From NCBI RefSeq assembly GCF_011405515.1, contig NZ_AP022671.1, positions 3,968,001 to 4,032,000 of the forward strand: a stretch of DNA of 64,000 nucleotides, written 5' to 3'. Of this stretch, positions 1 to 7,110 are shown one piece after another. A model generated the notes under the pieces. That model was not told where the DNA came from. It searched no databases and was given only the letters and a program-made list of their open reading frames with translations. The stretch's first letter is position 1; every line of letters begins with the position of its first letter. This DNA comes from Nitrospira sp. KM1. GTDB lineage: Bacteria > Nitrospirota > Nitrospiria > Nitrospirales > Nitrospiraceae. Made by a program: the position numbers and the translations under genes.

Positions 1-2
1 CC

Positions 3-132
3 GTTTCGCAGCTGATTGATAGCGGCATTATCCGACCCATTGTAGATGCCGTTTTCTCGATGGAAAACTTTAGGGAAGCCTACAAACACAAAACCTGTGC
101 GCGGCAAGAATGTATTTCGTATCGCTGAGTAG
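3..132 (+). pseudogene. C-terminal remnant of an MDR-family dehydrogenase/quinone oxidoreductase
   Basis: The window opens inside a reading frame whose translation (LIDSGIIRPIVDAVFSMEN, then FREAYKH) matches the C-terminal end of zinc-type alcohol dehydrogenases and quinone oxidoreductases of the medium-chain family. That family usually ends in a segment like GKxVLRI. Here the frame is lost near position 90, and the expected ending (RGKNVFRIAE, stop at 130-132) is found one frame over. I therefore read it as a single-base frameshift in a gene that begins outside the window. It could instead be a sequencing error, but two further broken genes follow within 1.5 kb, which favours real decay. Confidence 0.5.
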
Positions 133-169
133 AAACTGACGCACAGATTTACCGGAAAGGAACACGTCA

Positions 170-615
170 ATGATGACGATCTCATCGTGTGGCTGCACAG
201 TCGCAAGACAGACTCTGTACTGGACAGTACTGGTCGGCATGACTCTGGTACTGAGACAGGTAGCGTTGGCAGAAGACGCCGTGTCGGAGCTGCTGAAGCG
301 GCAGTTGGCTGACATGAGCGGCAAAGAGGGTACCCTCATAACCGTGACTATGCCCCAGGCGCTGCATCCGACTCACACGTTCATCCGGGGTCGGTGTTCG
401 CCTACGTCTTAGAGGGAGCCGTAGTCTCGCAATTAGAGGGAGAGAAGCCGGTGATCTATTCAAAAGGTCAGAGTTGGTATGAATCTCCTAAAAAACCGCA
501 CGTCGTGTCCAAGAATGTAAGTAATACTGCACCGGCAAGGCTCTTGGTGTTTCTGCTTTCGCAGGAGGGCGAGGCGCTGGTACTGCCGATGAAATCCCCA
601 GACAGTACAAAGTGA
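170..615 (+). pseudogene. Exported cupin-domain protein, frameshifted
   Basis: The first frame (from 170) gives an N-terminal signal-peptide-like segment ending near VALAEDA, then SGKEGTLITVT. A one-base shift at about 347-349 then restores a typical single-domain cupin: YAPGAASDSHVHPGS, FAYVLEGAVVSQ, a GQSWYE turn and PHVVSKN, ending at 615. The HxH and glycine-rich turns are those of metal-binding cupins. Both halves are good matches but lie in different frames, so the gene appears inactivated by a 1-bp deletion. It would have encoded a small periplasmic cupin of about 148 residues, with unknown substrate. It sits 88 bp upstream of the DUF6130 gene and may once have shared its transcript. 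Confidence 0.65.
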
Positions 616-703
616 TGCTCCTGGAAAGATTCTTCGCAGGCAGTAACACGGCCTCTGCAGCAGGGTTTGCAACTCATGTGCAATCCATCAAGGAGGACGA
701 ACT

Positions 704-1126
704 ATGAAACGGACTGCTTTGTTGCTGTTCGCAGTTGCGATGGTTTTTGATGTTGCCCCCGTCCAGGCCGAAACTTCTACGCCAGCTAATGAACCTCCAC
801 CCAAACTGATTGTGGGGTCGCCAGCTCCTGACCTCTTGGCTCAGGGCGTCGTGTGGATTGAATGGCACGCTGAGAACGTGAACATCGTGCCTGTATTTGG
901 CAAGGAAGCCCTCGACGTATCTCCTCGAGTGGGCCATCTGCATGTACACGTGGACGACCTGCCGTGGCTGTGGGCGGACATGAGTACGAACCCGATCGAC
1001 GTGGCCCTACTGCCGCCCGGCCAGCACAAGATCAGAATCGAATTGGTTAACGCCATCCATCGACCCGTTCCCGGTCAGTCCAAGACAGTGACTTTCACCA
1101 TCCCTGAGGGAGCGTCTCCTCACTGA
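704..1126 (+). CDS. Exported DUF6130-family protein
   Basis: This is an intact 140-residue protein with a Sec signal peptide (positively charged start, hydrophobic core, cleavage near VQA-ET at residue 22-23). The mature part carries the block VGHLHVHVDDLPWLW and a closing beta-rich segment that I associate with DUF6130, a family of unknown function often found beside cupins and small exported proteins. A good ribosome-binding site (aggagg-like, about 694) precedes the ATG. The two histidines in HLHVHVDD could bind a metal, but that is inference. The gene lies between broken cupin and reductase genes and appears to be the only survivor of that cluster. Confidence 0.75.
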   Translation: MKRTALLLFAVAMVFDVAPVQAETSTPANEPPPKLIVGSPAPDLLAQGVVWIEWHAENVNIVPVFGKEALDVSPRVGHLHVHVDDLPWLWADMSTNPIDVALLPPGQHKIRIELVNAIHRPVPGQSKTVTFTIPEGASPH

Positions 1127-1186
1127 AGGTCGCGGAGGTTGGGACAAGGAGGATCTGAGGAGCGTCAGCACATATGTGGAAGGTTC

Positions 1187-1495
1187 ATGGTCGATAACGG
1201 ACCGATACTTGTAACCGGGGCAGCCGGTCAGCTCGGAGCCGTCGGCCGAAACGGTGACCAAGCTACTTCTCAACCGAGGTCTTCGGGTTCGCGCCATGGT
1301 CCGCCGTCAGGGACGACCGGGCTGCGGTCTTGCGAGTTGCTGGTGCCGAGGTGGCGGTTGGCGACCTACTCGAACCGGATGACGTCTATCGCACCGTAAC
1401 TCGGCGGCGTGCAGCGAGTGACTGGCCGGCCGGCAACGAGCATCCGGGAATTTGTCTCACTTTATCCAGAGCAATTTGACGATCGTAAAGCTTGA
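1187..1495 (+). pseudogene. NmrA-like NAD(P)-binding reductase, fragmented
   Basis: ATG at 1187 starts a Rossmann entry motif (GPILVTGAAGQLG). The frame then breaks; shifted frames read VTKLLLNRGLRVRAMVRR and afterwards AAVLRVAGAEVAVGDLLEP, both typical of NmrA/SDR atypical reductases. A last segment, SIREFVSLYPEQFD, looks like the extreme C-terminus of the same family and follows directly, so most of the middle of the protein (normally about 290 residues) is missing. At least two frameshifts and one large internal deletion are needed to explain this. It is a dead gene. Confidence 0.6.
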
Positions 1496-2050
1496 AAGTG
1501 AGCCCCGGGAAAAATGAAACGTGATCGGATATGGAAAGCGCATGTGAGCGGGATCATTCTCTAATGAAAACACGATTGCATCATTGTTTGGGTGCGCAAG
1601 ATGAACAGCAAAAGACTTCGCCTATTGCCTGCGTCTTTATTGAGGCAATCCAAAAAGCAGATTACAGGGCGGTAGAGTACGGTTGCCTTGGTGTCCTTAC
1701 TATCAAGTGGGTTAGCCAAGGGTTCTCAAACAAAGGAGAGGTGAGTTCAACAAGTCACGGCAACACCATTTGGTCGGCTGTTTATGCTGGCCCCTATCAA
1801 TATTTACGCGTGTCGGAGGCTTTTCTGGAGTGAACCCTTCTCTGTTAACTCTTCATCAAGTTTTGGCGAGAAGCATTGACGAACGCCTGCGTGTCTTCTA
1901 TCGTCCCTGGCATTGTTCGACGTAGATCACTTTCCTTCGGGTGTCTATCTGAAGCAGCGGGCGAGTCCGGTGGGAGGGATGGGCACTCTTCAGATGAGCG
2001 GGTTTCAGTGTCGGACGAACGATGCAAGACCGGCTCTGGCAGCGCTGGAG
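1496..2050 (+). other. Gene-poor stretch between reductase remnant and PEP-CTERM gene
   Basis: I see no convincing gene here. A 100-codon open frame at 1531-1833 has no family signature, and a competing frame over the same bases contains a signal-peptide-like hydrophobic run near 1680-1720 that ends at a stop. This suggests another decayed exported protein rather than an active gene. The last 100 bases hold the leader of the following PEP-CTERM gene, including a short inverted repeat at about 2035-2053. Confidence 0.4.
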
Positions 2051-2073
2051 CCGTCTCTCCTGAAAGGAGACGG
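2051..2073 (+). promoter_or_regulatory. Hairpin sequestering the ribosome-binding site of the PEP-CTERM gene
   Basis: CCGTCT (2051-2056) pairs with AGACGG (2068-2073), and CCT (2059-2061) pairs with AGG (2065-2067), around a GAA loop. The right arm is the ribosome-binding site (AAGGAGA) of the gene starting at 2076, so the fold would mask it until melted or unwound. This is seen directly in the bases; a role in translational control is inference. Confidence 0.45.
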
Positions 2074-2075
2074 AT

Positions 2076-2639
2076 ATGACAAAAACCGTTTCAACCGTGC
2101 TCATGTTGGGTGGGATGCTCGTCTGGTGGCTGTTTTGCACCGCGGCGGAGGCGTCGCTCGTGCAATTTCAGTTCAACGGGACTGGAGGCGGTGAAAATGT
2201 CCAGGCATTGCTGGGGATCGATTCGTCCCTAGTCATGCCCAATGGCACTTTCACGCAAGCCAATCTCTTGTCATTTTCTGTGCAAGTGACTGGAGCCGTC
2301 ACGGGATCGACGACGGCGATTCCAGTCAGTCTGTCGGGGCAATTCAACAATACGGCAAATGTCTTCTCCTCACTGTTCAGCAATAGCCCACTCACAATTC
2401 CGTCTTACACCGGGACCAATAACTTTCAGTTTTTTGGTGCCTACGGGGAGTCGTTCCAATTCGCCGGATCGGGATCGGCAACCCCTCCGGCACCCCCCTT
2501 CAACTTCGTGAGTACGGGCACTTGGTCACTCACGCCTGTGCCGGTTCCCGCCGCGTTCTGGCTCTTCGGGAGTGGTATTGCCGCCGCCGTTGGATTTTCA
2601 CGACGGGAGAGTGTGTCTAGCAGAGCGGTATCTCATTGA
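2076..2639 (+). CDS. PEP-CTERM/VPxPA-CTERM sorted exported protein
   Basis: A 187-residue protein with an N-terminal signal peptide (cleavage near AEA-SL, about residue 26), a low-complexity beta-rich middle rich in G, N, S, T and F, and a C-terminal tripartite sorting signal: VPVPAAFWLFGSG, a short hydrophobic helix and an Arg-Arg cluster (FSRR). This is the exosortase/archaeosortase recognition layout of the VPLPA variant of PEP-CTERM proteins. The protein should be exported, cleaved and attached to the surface or matrix. Twelve residues after the RR pair is a slightly long tail. No exosortase gene lies in this window. The start is fixed by the AAGGAGA site 6 bases upstream. Confidence 0.8.
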   Translation: MTKTVSTVLMLGGMLVWWLFCTAAEASLVQFQFNGTGGGENVQALLGIDSSLVMPNGTFTQANLLSFSVQVTGAVTGSTTAIPVSLSGQFNNTANVFSSLFSNSPLTIPSYTGTNNFQFFGAYGESFQFAGSGSATPPAPPFNFVSTGTWSLTPVPVPAAFWLFGSGIAAAVGFSRRESVSSRAVSH

Positions 2640-3021
2640 TTAGGTGCCAGGACATTACCCTGACATGCCCGCCCTCATAAATCTTAGAGCGTCATCCTGG
2701 CAACTCGCCCCACGAGGACATGCCATTAGGATTTTGGCTCGAATGACCGTCGCTCGCCAGCGATGGCCATTTGTGGTGGCACATCGTTCCAGTTTGAGAT
2801 TCATCAATTCGACACACGCCGCACCAGAATCATCGGATCCAGTATAAGTTTGTTCGGCAATGATATCCACGACGGCCAAAATCTTACAATGGCAATCATC
2901 GGCGGGCGAGGGTCTCATTAATAAATTGCATAATCCAACGCCTTATATTGCGGGCGTGCTGGAGACAGTTCCTGGTGGAGCGCTCGATGATTCCGCCAGT
3001 GCTCGCGTATCGGGCGGTGAT
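2640..3021 (+). other. Intergenic stretch without recognised genes
   Basis: Short open frames exist on both strands but none has coding character or a family signature. The only clear signals in the wider gap (2640-3237) are the promoter, operator and terminator of the candidate small RNA described separately. Confidence 0.4.
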
Positions 3022-3070
3022 TTGACAGACGCATTCAAAATACGATATTAGTAATCGTTCTCAATATTGC
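3022..3070 (+). promoter_or_regulatory. Sigma70-type promoter overlapped by a Fur-like operator
   Basis: A perfect -35 TTGACA (3022-3027) is followed by GATATT at 16 bp or TATTAG at 18 bp. Immediately downstream, 3051-3068 reads GTAATCGTTCTCAATATT, which matches the AATCATTCTCA portion of Fur boxes at 10 of 11 positions. An operator over the transcription start would repress it when iron-bound Fur is present. The element is seen in the sequence; its identity as a Fur site is inferred. Confidence 0.5.
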
Positions 3071-3169
3071 TTGCGGCGATGTTGAATCATCACATCGTCC
3101 ATAAGTAACAGGCTAGAGGTTCGAACCCAGAGCCCTGATCACGATGGTGATCCGGGCTTTTCTTTTTTC
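3058..3169 (+). ncRNA. Candidate small RNA (about 110 nt), possibly iron-regulated
   Basis: This interval lies between a strong promoter with a Fur-like operator and a textbook intrinsic terminator, and has no coding capacity. The predicted transcript contains a hairpin CGATGT(n9)ACATCG at about 3077-3097, a second stem GGCT...AGCC around 3111-3134 enclosing a self-complementary GGTTCGAACC, and the terminator. The layout resembles Fur-repressed regulatory RNAs such as RyhB in logic, not in sequence. GGTTCGAACC looks like a tRNA T-arm, but no acceptor or anticodon stem is present. The next genes are the AraC/exporter/TonB locus. Confidence 0.45.
3131..3169 (+). terminator. Intrinsic terminator
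   Basis: AGCCC-t-GATCAC pairs with GTGATC-c-GGGCT around a GATG loop (3131-3158), an 11-bp stem with one mismatch, followed by TTTTCTTTTTT. This is a strong Rho-independent terminator closing the candidate small RNA and insulating the downstream locus. Confidence 0.85.
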
Positions 3170-3237
3170 TGACATGCAAAGATGGCGAAACATCTTGAGC
3201 ACTCAGCCGCTTTGTTGTCACACACCGGAGGATCATT

Positions 3238-3408
3238 GTGGGAGTTCAAGATCAACTTAGCGTCGATGAGCGTGATATTCGCTGCATGTGCGGACAGTTA
3301 GTCGCACGATGGTCTCACAACGGTGTGGAAATCAAATGTAAACGTTGCCGACGTGTTGTCCATATCCCCTTCAAGCTGATCAGAGGGAAATCGCCAAACA
3401 TGTCCTGA
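3238..3408 (+). CDS. Com-like zinc-ribbon microprotein (56 aa)
   Basis: A GTG start at 3238 with a strong GGAGG site 6-10 bases upstream gives 56 residues. The core is IRCMCGQLVARW, then VEIKCKRCRRVVHIPF. Two CxC/CxxC-type cysteine pairs about 20 residues apart, and the wording around them, match the Com family (the small zinc-finger translational activator of phage Mu mom and its bacterial relatives). I infer a zinc-binding RNA- or DNA-binding regulator. It is 47 bp upstream of the AraC-type regulator and may be co-transcribed with it. It is too short for most gene callers and could be missed. Confidence 0.6.
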   Translation: MGVQDQLSVDERDIRCMCGQLVARWSHNGVEIKCKRCRRVVHIPFKLIRGKSPNMS

Positions 3409-3455
3409 GTAAATCAAATGGAAATTCGGACTGCTTCGAAAAGTCACCTAACTGT

Positions 3456-4001
3456 ATGACCAGATCGGCGCACTCCATACATCAACAGAATTGGCTTCAC
3501 GATATCGCCTCCGAACTGCGCCGGCGGGCTCCGCAATGGGCCATGCGCCTTTCGCAGGCGGAAACGCAACAGGAATTTCTGCAAACGATCTGCGAACTAT
3601 TTACCTTAACGAATGCCGTCCCCGCTGAGCGCGACATTCCAGTTGATCCTAAGAGCCTGCAGGCAAAAATCGATCTGTTCATCAACGACAATATACATCG
3701 CGGGGTGACGCTCAAGGTCCTATCTCAATTTCTAGGATATTCCGAAAAATACTGCTCAGATCTATTTCATAGCACCATGGGAGAATCTTTTACGGAATAT
3801 CTCAGGCAGCGTCGACTGGAGAAGGCTACCTTTCTCCTGTCAATGTCAGATAAGAGTGTCGTAGATATTTCACAAGCACTCGGTTTCAGCGATCAGTCGG
3901 CCTTCAGCCACTTCTTCAAGCGAGCGACAGGTCAGTCACCCGTCCGCTTTCGATCGCGTCGCGGCCGGCATCATCGTGACGCGCTTGAAAGGCATCGATG
4001 A
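3456..4001 (+). CDS. AraC-family transcriptional regulator
   Basis: About 181 residues. The C-terminal 100 form a two-helix-turn-helix AraC domain: RGVTLKVLSQFLGYSEKYCS is the first HTH, and the second runs through VVDISQALGFSDQSAFSHFF with the usual GxSPxxFR-like ending (GQSPVRFRSRRGR). The N-terminal 80 residues have no recognised ligand domain. An earlier in-frame start (3345) would overlap the Com-like gene in another frame, so 3456 is preferred, though no good ribosome-binding site is visible. Its stop overlaps the ATG of the exporter adaptor by 4 bases (ATGA), so it heads the exporter operon and probably controls it. Confidence 0.8.
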   Translation: MTRSAHSIHQQNWLHDIASELRRRAPQWAMRLSQAETQQEFLQTICELFTLTNAVPAERDIPVDPKSLQAKIDLFINDNIHRGVTLKVLSQFLGYSEKYCSDLFHSTMGESFTEYLRQRRLEKATFLLSMSDKSVVDISQALGFSDQSAFSHFFKRATGQSPVRFRSRRGRHHRDALERHR

Positions 4002-5239
4002 GCGGTTCGCCTGTGCGCGATGCCGATGTGTCCGTGCTGACCTTGCCGCGAGATGAGCCGCCGCGCAGTCATGATCCGCGACGTACTCGATTCACATGGG
4101 TGCTGGTAGTGCTAGTAGTCGGTGTCTGTGTGGCACTGGTCTACCTATCCGGCGTTCTTGTCCTTTTGCCACCGGAAGTCGACACCATGCTGGTTCGCGT
4201 CTCCGAAAACCAGGTTTCCTCTCCACTGTTGAGTGCGAGCGGGTATGTGGTGGCGCAGCGACAGGCATCGGTGGCATCGAAAGGAACGGGACGCTTGGAA
4301 TATTTAAGTGTGACCGTAGGTAGCCGTGTCAAGGCAGGAGATGTCATTGCCCGGATCCAACAGGATGATGTTCAGGCGATCCAGCACCAGGCACGGGCCC
4401 GGTTGGATGTCGCCAAAGCTGCGCTGGCCAATGCACGCGCCGAACTCCGGGACGCTGAATTGAGTCAGGAGCGGGCCGCAGCCTTGCTTCCACACCAATT
4501 CGTTTCCCAGGCTGAATTCGATACGGCCGTCAATCGTCTTCACCGAGCCCAGGCAGCGGTGCGTTCATCGTCGGCAGCCATTACAGCAGCCGAGGCCGAC
4601 GTGCAGACTGCCGATGTCATGCTGGATAGTACCCTGATTCGAACACCATTTGACGGCATCGTTCTGAAGAAATTTGCCGAGATCGGAGAGGTGGTTGCCC
4701 CCATGGCCAGTTCCGCGAGTTCGCGGGGCGCAGTCGTCCTGATCGCCGATATGAATTCTTTGGTCGTCGAGGCCGAGGTATCCGAATCGTCCCTGGCCGG
4801 AATCTCACACGGACAGCCTGCGGCTATCGTGGTGAACGCCGTTCCCGGCAAACGACATTCGGGAACCGTCGAACAGATCGTCCCGACTGCCGATCGATCC
4901 AAGGGAACGGTTCTCGTCAAAATCCGATTCAACGAACTTGACGATCGTGTGTTCCCGGAAATGAGTGCGAACGTCTCGTTTCTGTCGTCCGCGCAATTGC
5001 CCTCACAGATCTCGTCTCGGATGTTCGTTCCTGCCTCGTCATTGTCACGCGCCAACGGCCGTACCGTTGTGTTCGTGCTCGAGGATGAGGTTGCCAGAGA
5101 AATCCCCGTTGAAGAGCTGGGGCGTCGTGGTGGAGACAGTGAAATTCAAGGAGCGCTGCCTCCGTCGGTCAAAGTGATCCTTGCCCCGCCTGTTTCGCTC
5201 ACATCCGGCGCCAAGGTTCGAGCACGAGCCGGAAACTAG
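3998..5239 (+). CDS. Periplasmic adaptor (HlyD/MacA-type membrane fusion protein)
   Basis: 413 residues. A single N-terminal membrane helix (about residues 28-55) anchors it. It is followed by a biotinyl/lipoyl-like half motif (VASKGTGRLEYLSVTVGSRV), a long alpha-helical hairpin rich in Ala, Glu and Arg (about 125-200), the second lipoyl half (IRTPFDGIVLKKFAEIGEVV), and beta-barrel and membrane-proximal domains. This is the order of MacA/HlyD adaptors, which link an inner-membrane ABC pump to an outer-membrane channel. The following ATPase and two FtsX-type permeases complete a MacAB-like tripartite exporter; no TolC gene is adjacent. Substrate unknown; the metal/TonB context suggests export of a chelator or tetrapyrrole, which is inference. 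Confidence 0.85.
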   Translation: MSGSPVRDADVSVLTLPRDEPPRSHDPRRTRFTWVLVVLVVGVCVALVYLSGVLVLLPPEVDTMLVRVSENQVSSPLLSASGYVVAQRQASVASKGTGRLEYLSVTVGSRVKAGDVIARIQQDDVQAIQHQARARLDVAKAALANARAELRDAELSQERAAALLPHQFVSQAEFDTAVNRLHRAQAAVRSSSAAITAAEADVQTADVMLDSTLIRTPFDGIVLKKFAEIGEVVAPMASSASSRGAVVLIADMNSLVVEAEVSESSLAGISHGQPAAIVVNAVPGKRHSGTVEQIVPTADRSKGTVLVKIRFNELDDRVFPEMSANVSFLSSAQLPSQISSRMFVPASSLSRANGRTVVFVLEDEVAREIPVEELGRRGGDSEIQGALPPSVKVILAPPVSLTSGAKVRARAGN

Positions 5240-5253
5240 GAGGCCTGCCATCG

Positions 5254-5958
5254 ATGGATCAGCCTACGATTGAGTTCCGCGGTGTCACGAAATCGTATCT
5301 CCGTGGTGAACAAGAGGTGCCGGTCCTACGCGATTTCAGCCTGTCGGTCTCTCCGGGAACGTTTCTCGCCATCATGGGACCCTCTGGGTCGGGCAAAACC
5401 ACGATTTTGAATCTGATCGCCGGACTAGACCGTCCGGATCTGGGGTCGATCCATGCCGCCGGAGTCACGGTTTCGACGCAACGTGAAGCGGACCTCGCCC
5501 GATGGCGCGCCCGCCATATCGGATTCGTGTTCCAATTTTACAACCTCATCCCGGTCTTGACGGCCGCGGAAAATGTGGAGCTTCCGCTCCTGCTCAGCAA
5601 GCTTTCCACGCGGGACCGGATCACGCACGTGCAGGCCGCGCTGGGGCTCGTCGGGCTGGGTGACCGGATGCATCATTATCCTCGCCAGTTGTCCGGAGGG
5701 CAGGAACAGCGTGTGTGTATTGCACGAGCCATCGTGAGCGACCCCACCATCATTCTCGCGGATGAACCGACCGGCAATCTCGACCGCAATTCTGCCGAAA
5801 CCATCATGGGCCTGCTCACGCGCCTCCATCGAGAGCTGAAGAAAACAATCCTCATGGTCACGCACGATGCTCGCGCAGCCGGCTATGCGCAGGACATTCT
5901 CCATTTCGACAAAGGGAAGGAAGTCACGGATGACGCTCGGCACGTTGATCGCGCGTAA
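5254..5958 (+). CDS. ABC transporter ATP-binding protein (MacB/LolD type)
   Basis: 234 residues with all nucleotide-binding motifs: Walker A GPSGSGKT (42-49), Q-loop in [12 protein letters not shown], signature LSGGQEQR (about 146-153), Walker [13 protein letters not shown], and H-loop in MVTHD. The Q-loop and signature wording is that of the MacB/LolD/FtsE group that works with FtsX-type permeases. A good AGGAGG site ends 13 bases before the ATG. The glutamate in LSGGQEQR replaces the more usual glutamine. It energises the exporter formed with the adaptor upstream and the two permeases downstream. Confidence 0.9.
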   Translation: MDQPTIEFRGVTKSYLRGEQEVPVLRDFSLSVSPGTFLAIMGPSGSGKTTILNLIAGLDRPDLGSIHAAGVTVSTQREADLARWRARHIGFVFQFYNLIPVLTAAENVELPLLLSKLSTRDRITHVQAALGLVGLGDRMHHYPRQLSGGQEQRVCIARAIVSDPTIILADEPTGNLDRNSAETIMGLLTRLHRELKKTILMVTHDARAAGYAQDILHFDKGKEVTDDARHVDRA

Positions 5959-7099
5959 TCTTCGAAGGCATCTCTCGCGCGTCTTGTTGACGGCTTTCGG
6001 CATTGCTACCGTTATTCTGGCGTTTAATCTCATCATCACGACCGTCCGAGCCTGGTATGGCGGCGTTGAAGCCTCTGCTCCCAATAGGTTGATCGTCCGC
6101 CATGCCGCGTCGCTCTCCATTCATCTTCCACTCGCCTATCGGGATCGTTTGGCATCAATGGAAGGAGTCACCGGTGTGGCATATGCCAATTGGTTCGGAG
6201 GTGTCTATCGGGAGGCCAGAGGATTCTTCCCCCAGTTCGCGATCGATCCGGTATCCTTCCTCGATCTCCATACGGAGATCTTGGTCACACCCGACGAGCA
6301 ACGGGCATTTTTGAGCGATCGGAGAGGTTGTCTCATCGGCAGTCGTCTGGCGGAACAATACGGATGGCACATCGGGGATGTCATTCCCCTCAAGGGGACC
6401 CTCTATCCTGGAGACTGGGAATTTATCGTCCGGGGAATATATCGAGGAAGCGAGCCCACCACCGATGAATCATGGATGTTGGTCCGTTGGGATTATATGA
6501 ACGAGCGGCGGCAGCAACAGGATCCGGATCGTGCCGGAACCGTAGGGTGGTACGTCATTCGCGTGGCGGATCCGGCGCGTGCCGGATCCATCGCAGGGGC
6601 GGTTGACGCCGCATTCGCCAACTCAATGGCCGAGACGAGGACGGAAACCGAGCAGGCCTTCCAGATGGGGTTTGTCGCGATGTCAGGAGCCATCATCAGC
6701 GCATTGAAGGTATTGGCGGTCGCGCTAAACGGCATCACGCTCCTGGTCCTGGCCAATACGCTTGTCATGACCGTACGAGAACGGACCAGAGAGCTGGCCG
6801 TGTTGCGAACGCTCGGGTTCCGTTCGTCTCATCTTGTGACCCTGGTCGTAGGGGAGGCGCTGTCCATCGCGGGGCTGGGATCAGTCCTTGGCATGGCGCT
6901 CACCATCCCGGCCAATCACCTCTATGCGAACTTTGTCGAAGCCAAACTGGGAAATTTGTTTCCACACCTGGACTGGCACCTCGGCGTCTTGATCTTGAGC
7001 GCTTCCGTCACATTGTTGGTTGCCGTGTGTGCCTCAACTATTCCCATCACCGCCGTGCTGCGGGCGAACGTGGCGCGAGATCTCCGCCATATCGGATAA
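5930..7099 (+). CDS. ABC transporter permease, FtsX/MacB-like
   Basis: 389 residues starting at ATG 5930 (GGAAGG site upstream), overlapping the ATPase end by 29 bases. The order is an N-terminal membrane helix (LLTAFGIATVILAFNLIIT), a large periplasmic MacB_PCD-like domain (about 45-260), then the FtsX domain with three helices and the coupling segment MTVRERTRELAVLRTLGF, which is diagnostic of this permease class. The overlap implies translational coupling with the ATPase. It pairs with the next gene to form a heterodimeric permease. Confidence 0.85.
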   Translation: MTLGTLIARNLRRHLSRVLLTAFGIATVILAFNLIITTVRAWYGGVEASAPNRLIVRHAASLSIHLPLAYRDRLASMEGVTGVAYANWFGGVYREARGFFPQFAIDPVSFLDLHTEILVTPDEQRAFLSDRRGCLIGSRLAEQYGWHIGDVIPLKGTLYPGDWEFIVRGIYRGSEPTTDESWMLVRWDYMNERRQQQDPDRAGTVGWYVIRVADPARAGSIAGAVDAAFANSMAETRTETEQAFQMGFVAMSGAIISALKVLAVALNGITLLVLANTLVMTVRERTRELAVLRTLGFRSSHLVTLVVGEALSIAGLGSVLGMALTIPANHLYANFVEAKLGNLFPHLDWHLGVLILSASVTLLVAVCASTIPITAVLRANVARDLRHIG

Positions 7100-7110
7100 G
7101 ACCCCGATCG

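Noticed and set aside
1531-1833. 100-codon frame in the decayed left region
   Set aside because: No family signature, and an alternative frame over the same bases shows a broken signal peptide; more likely a remnant.
3111-3134. tRNA-like T-arm (AGGTTCGAACCC) in the candidate small RNA
   Set aside because: No acceptor stem, anticodon arm or D-arm can be built around it, so it is not a tRNA or a recognisable tRNA fragment.
5425-6120. 231-codon minus-strand frame opposite the ABC ATPase and permease
   Set aside because: The plus-strand genes carry complete conserved motifs across the same bases; the minus-strand product resembles nothing.
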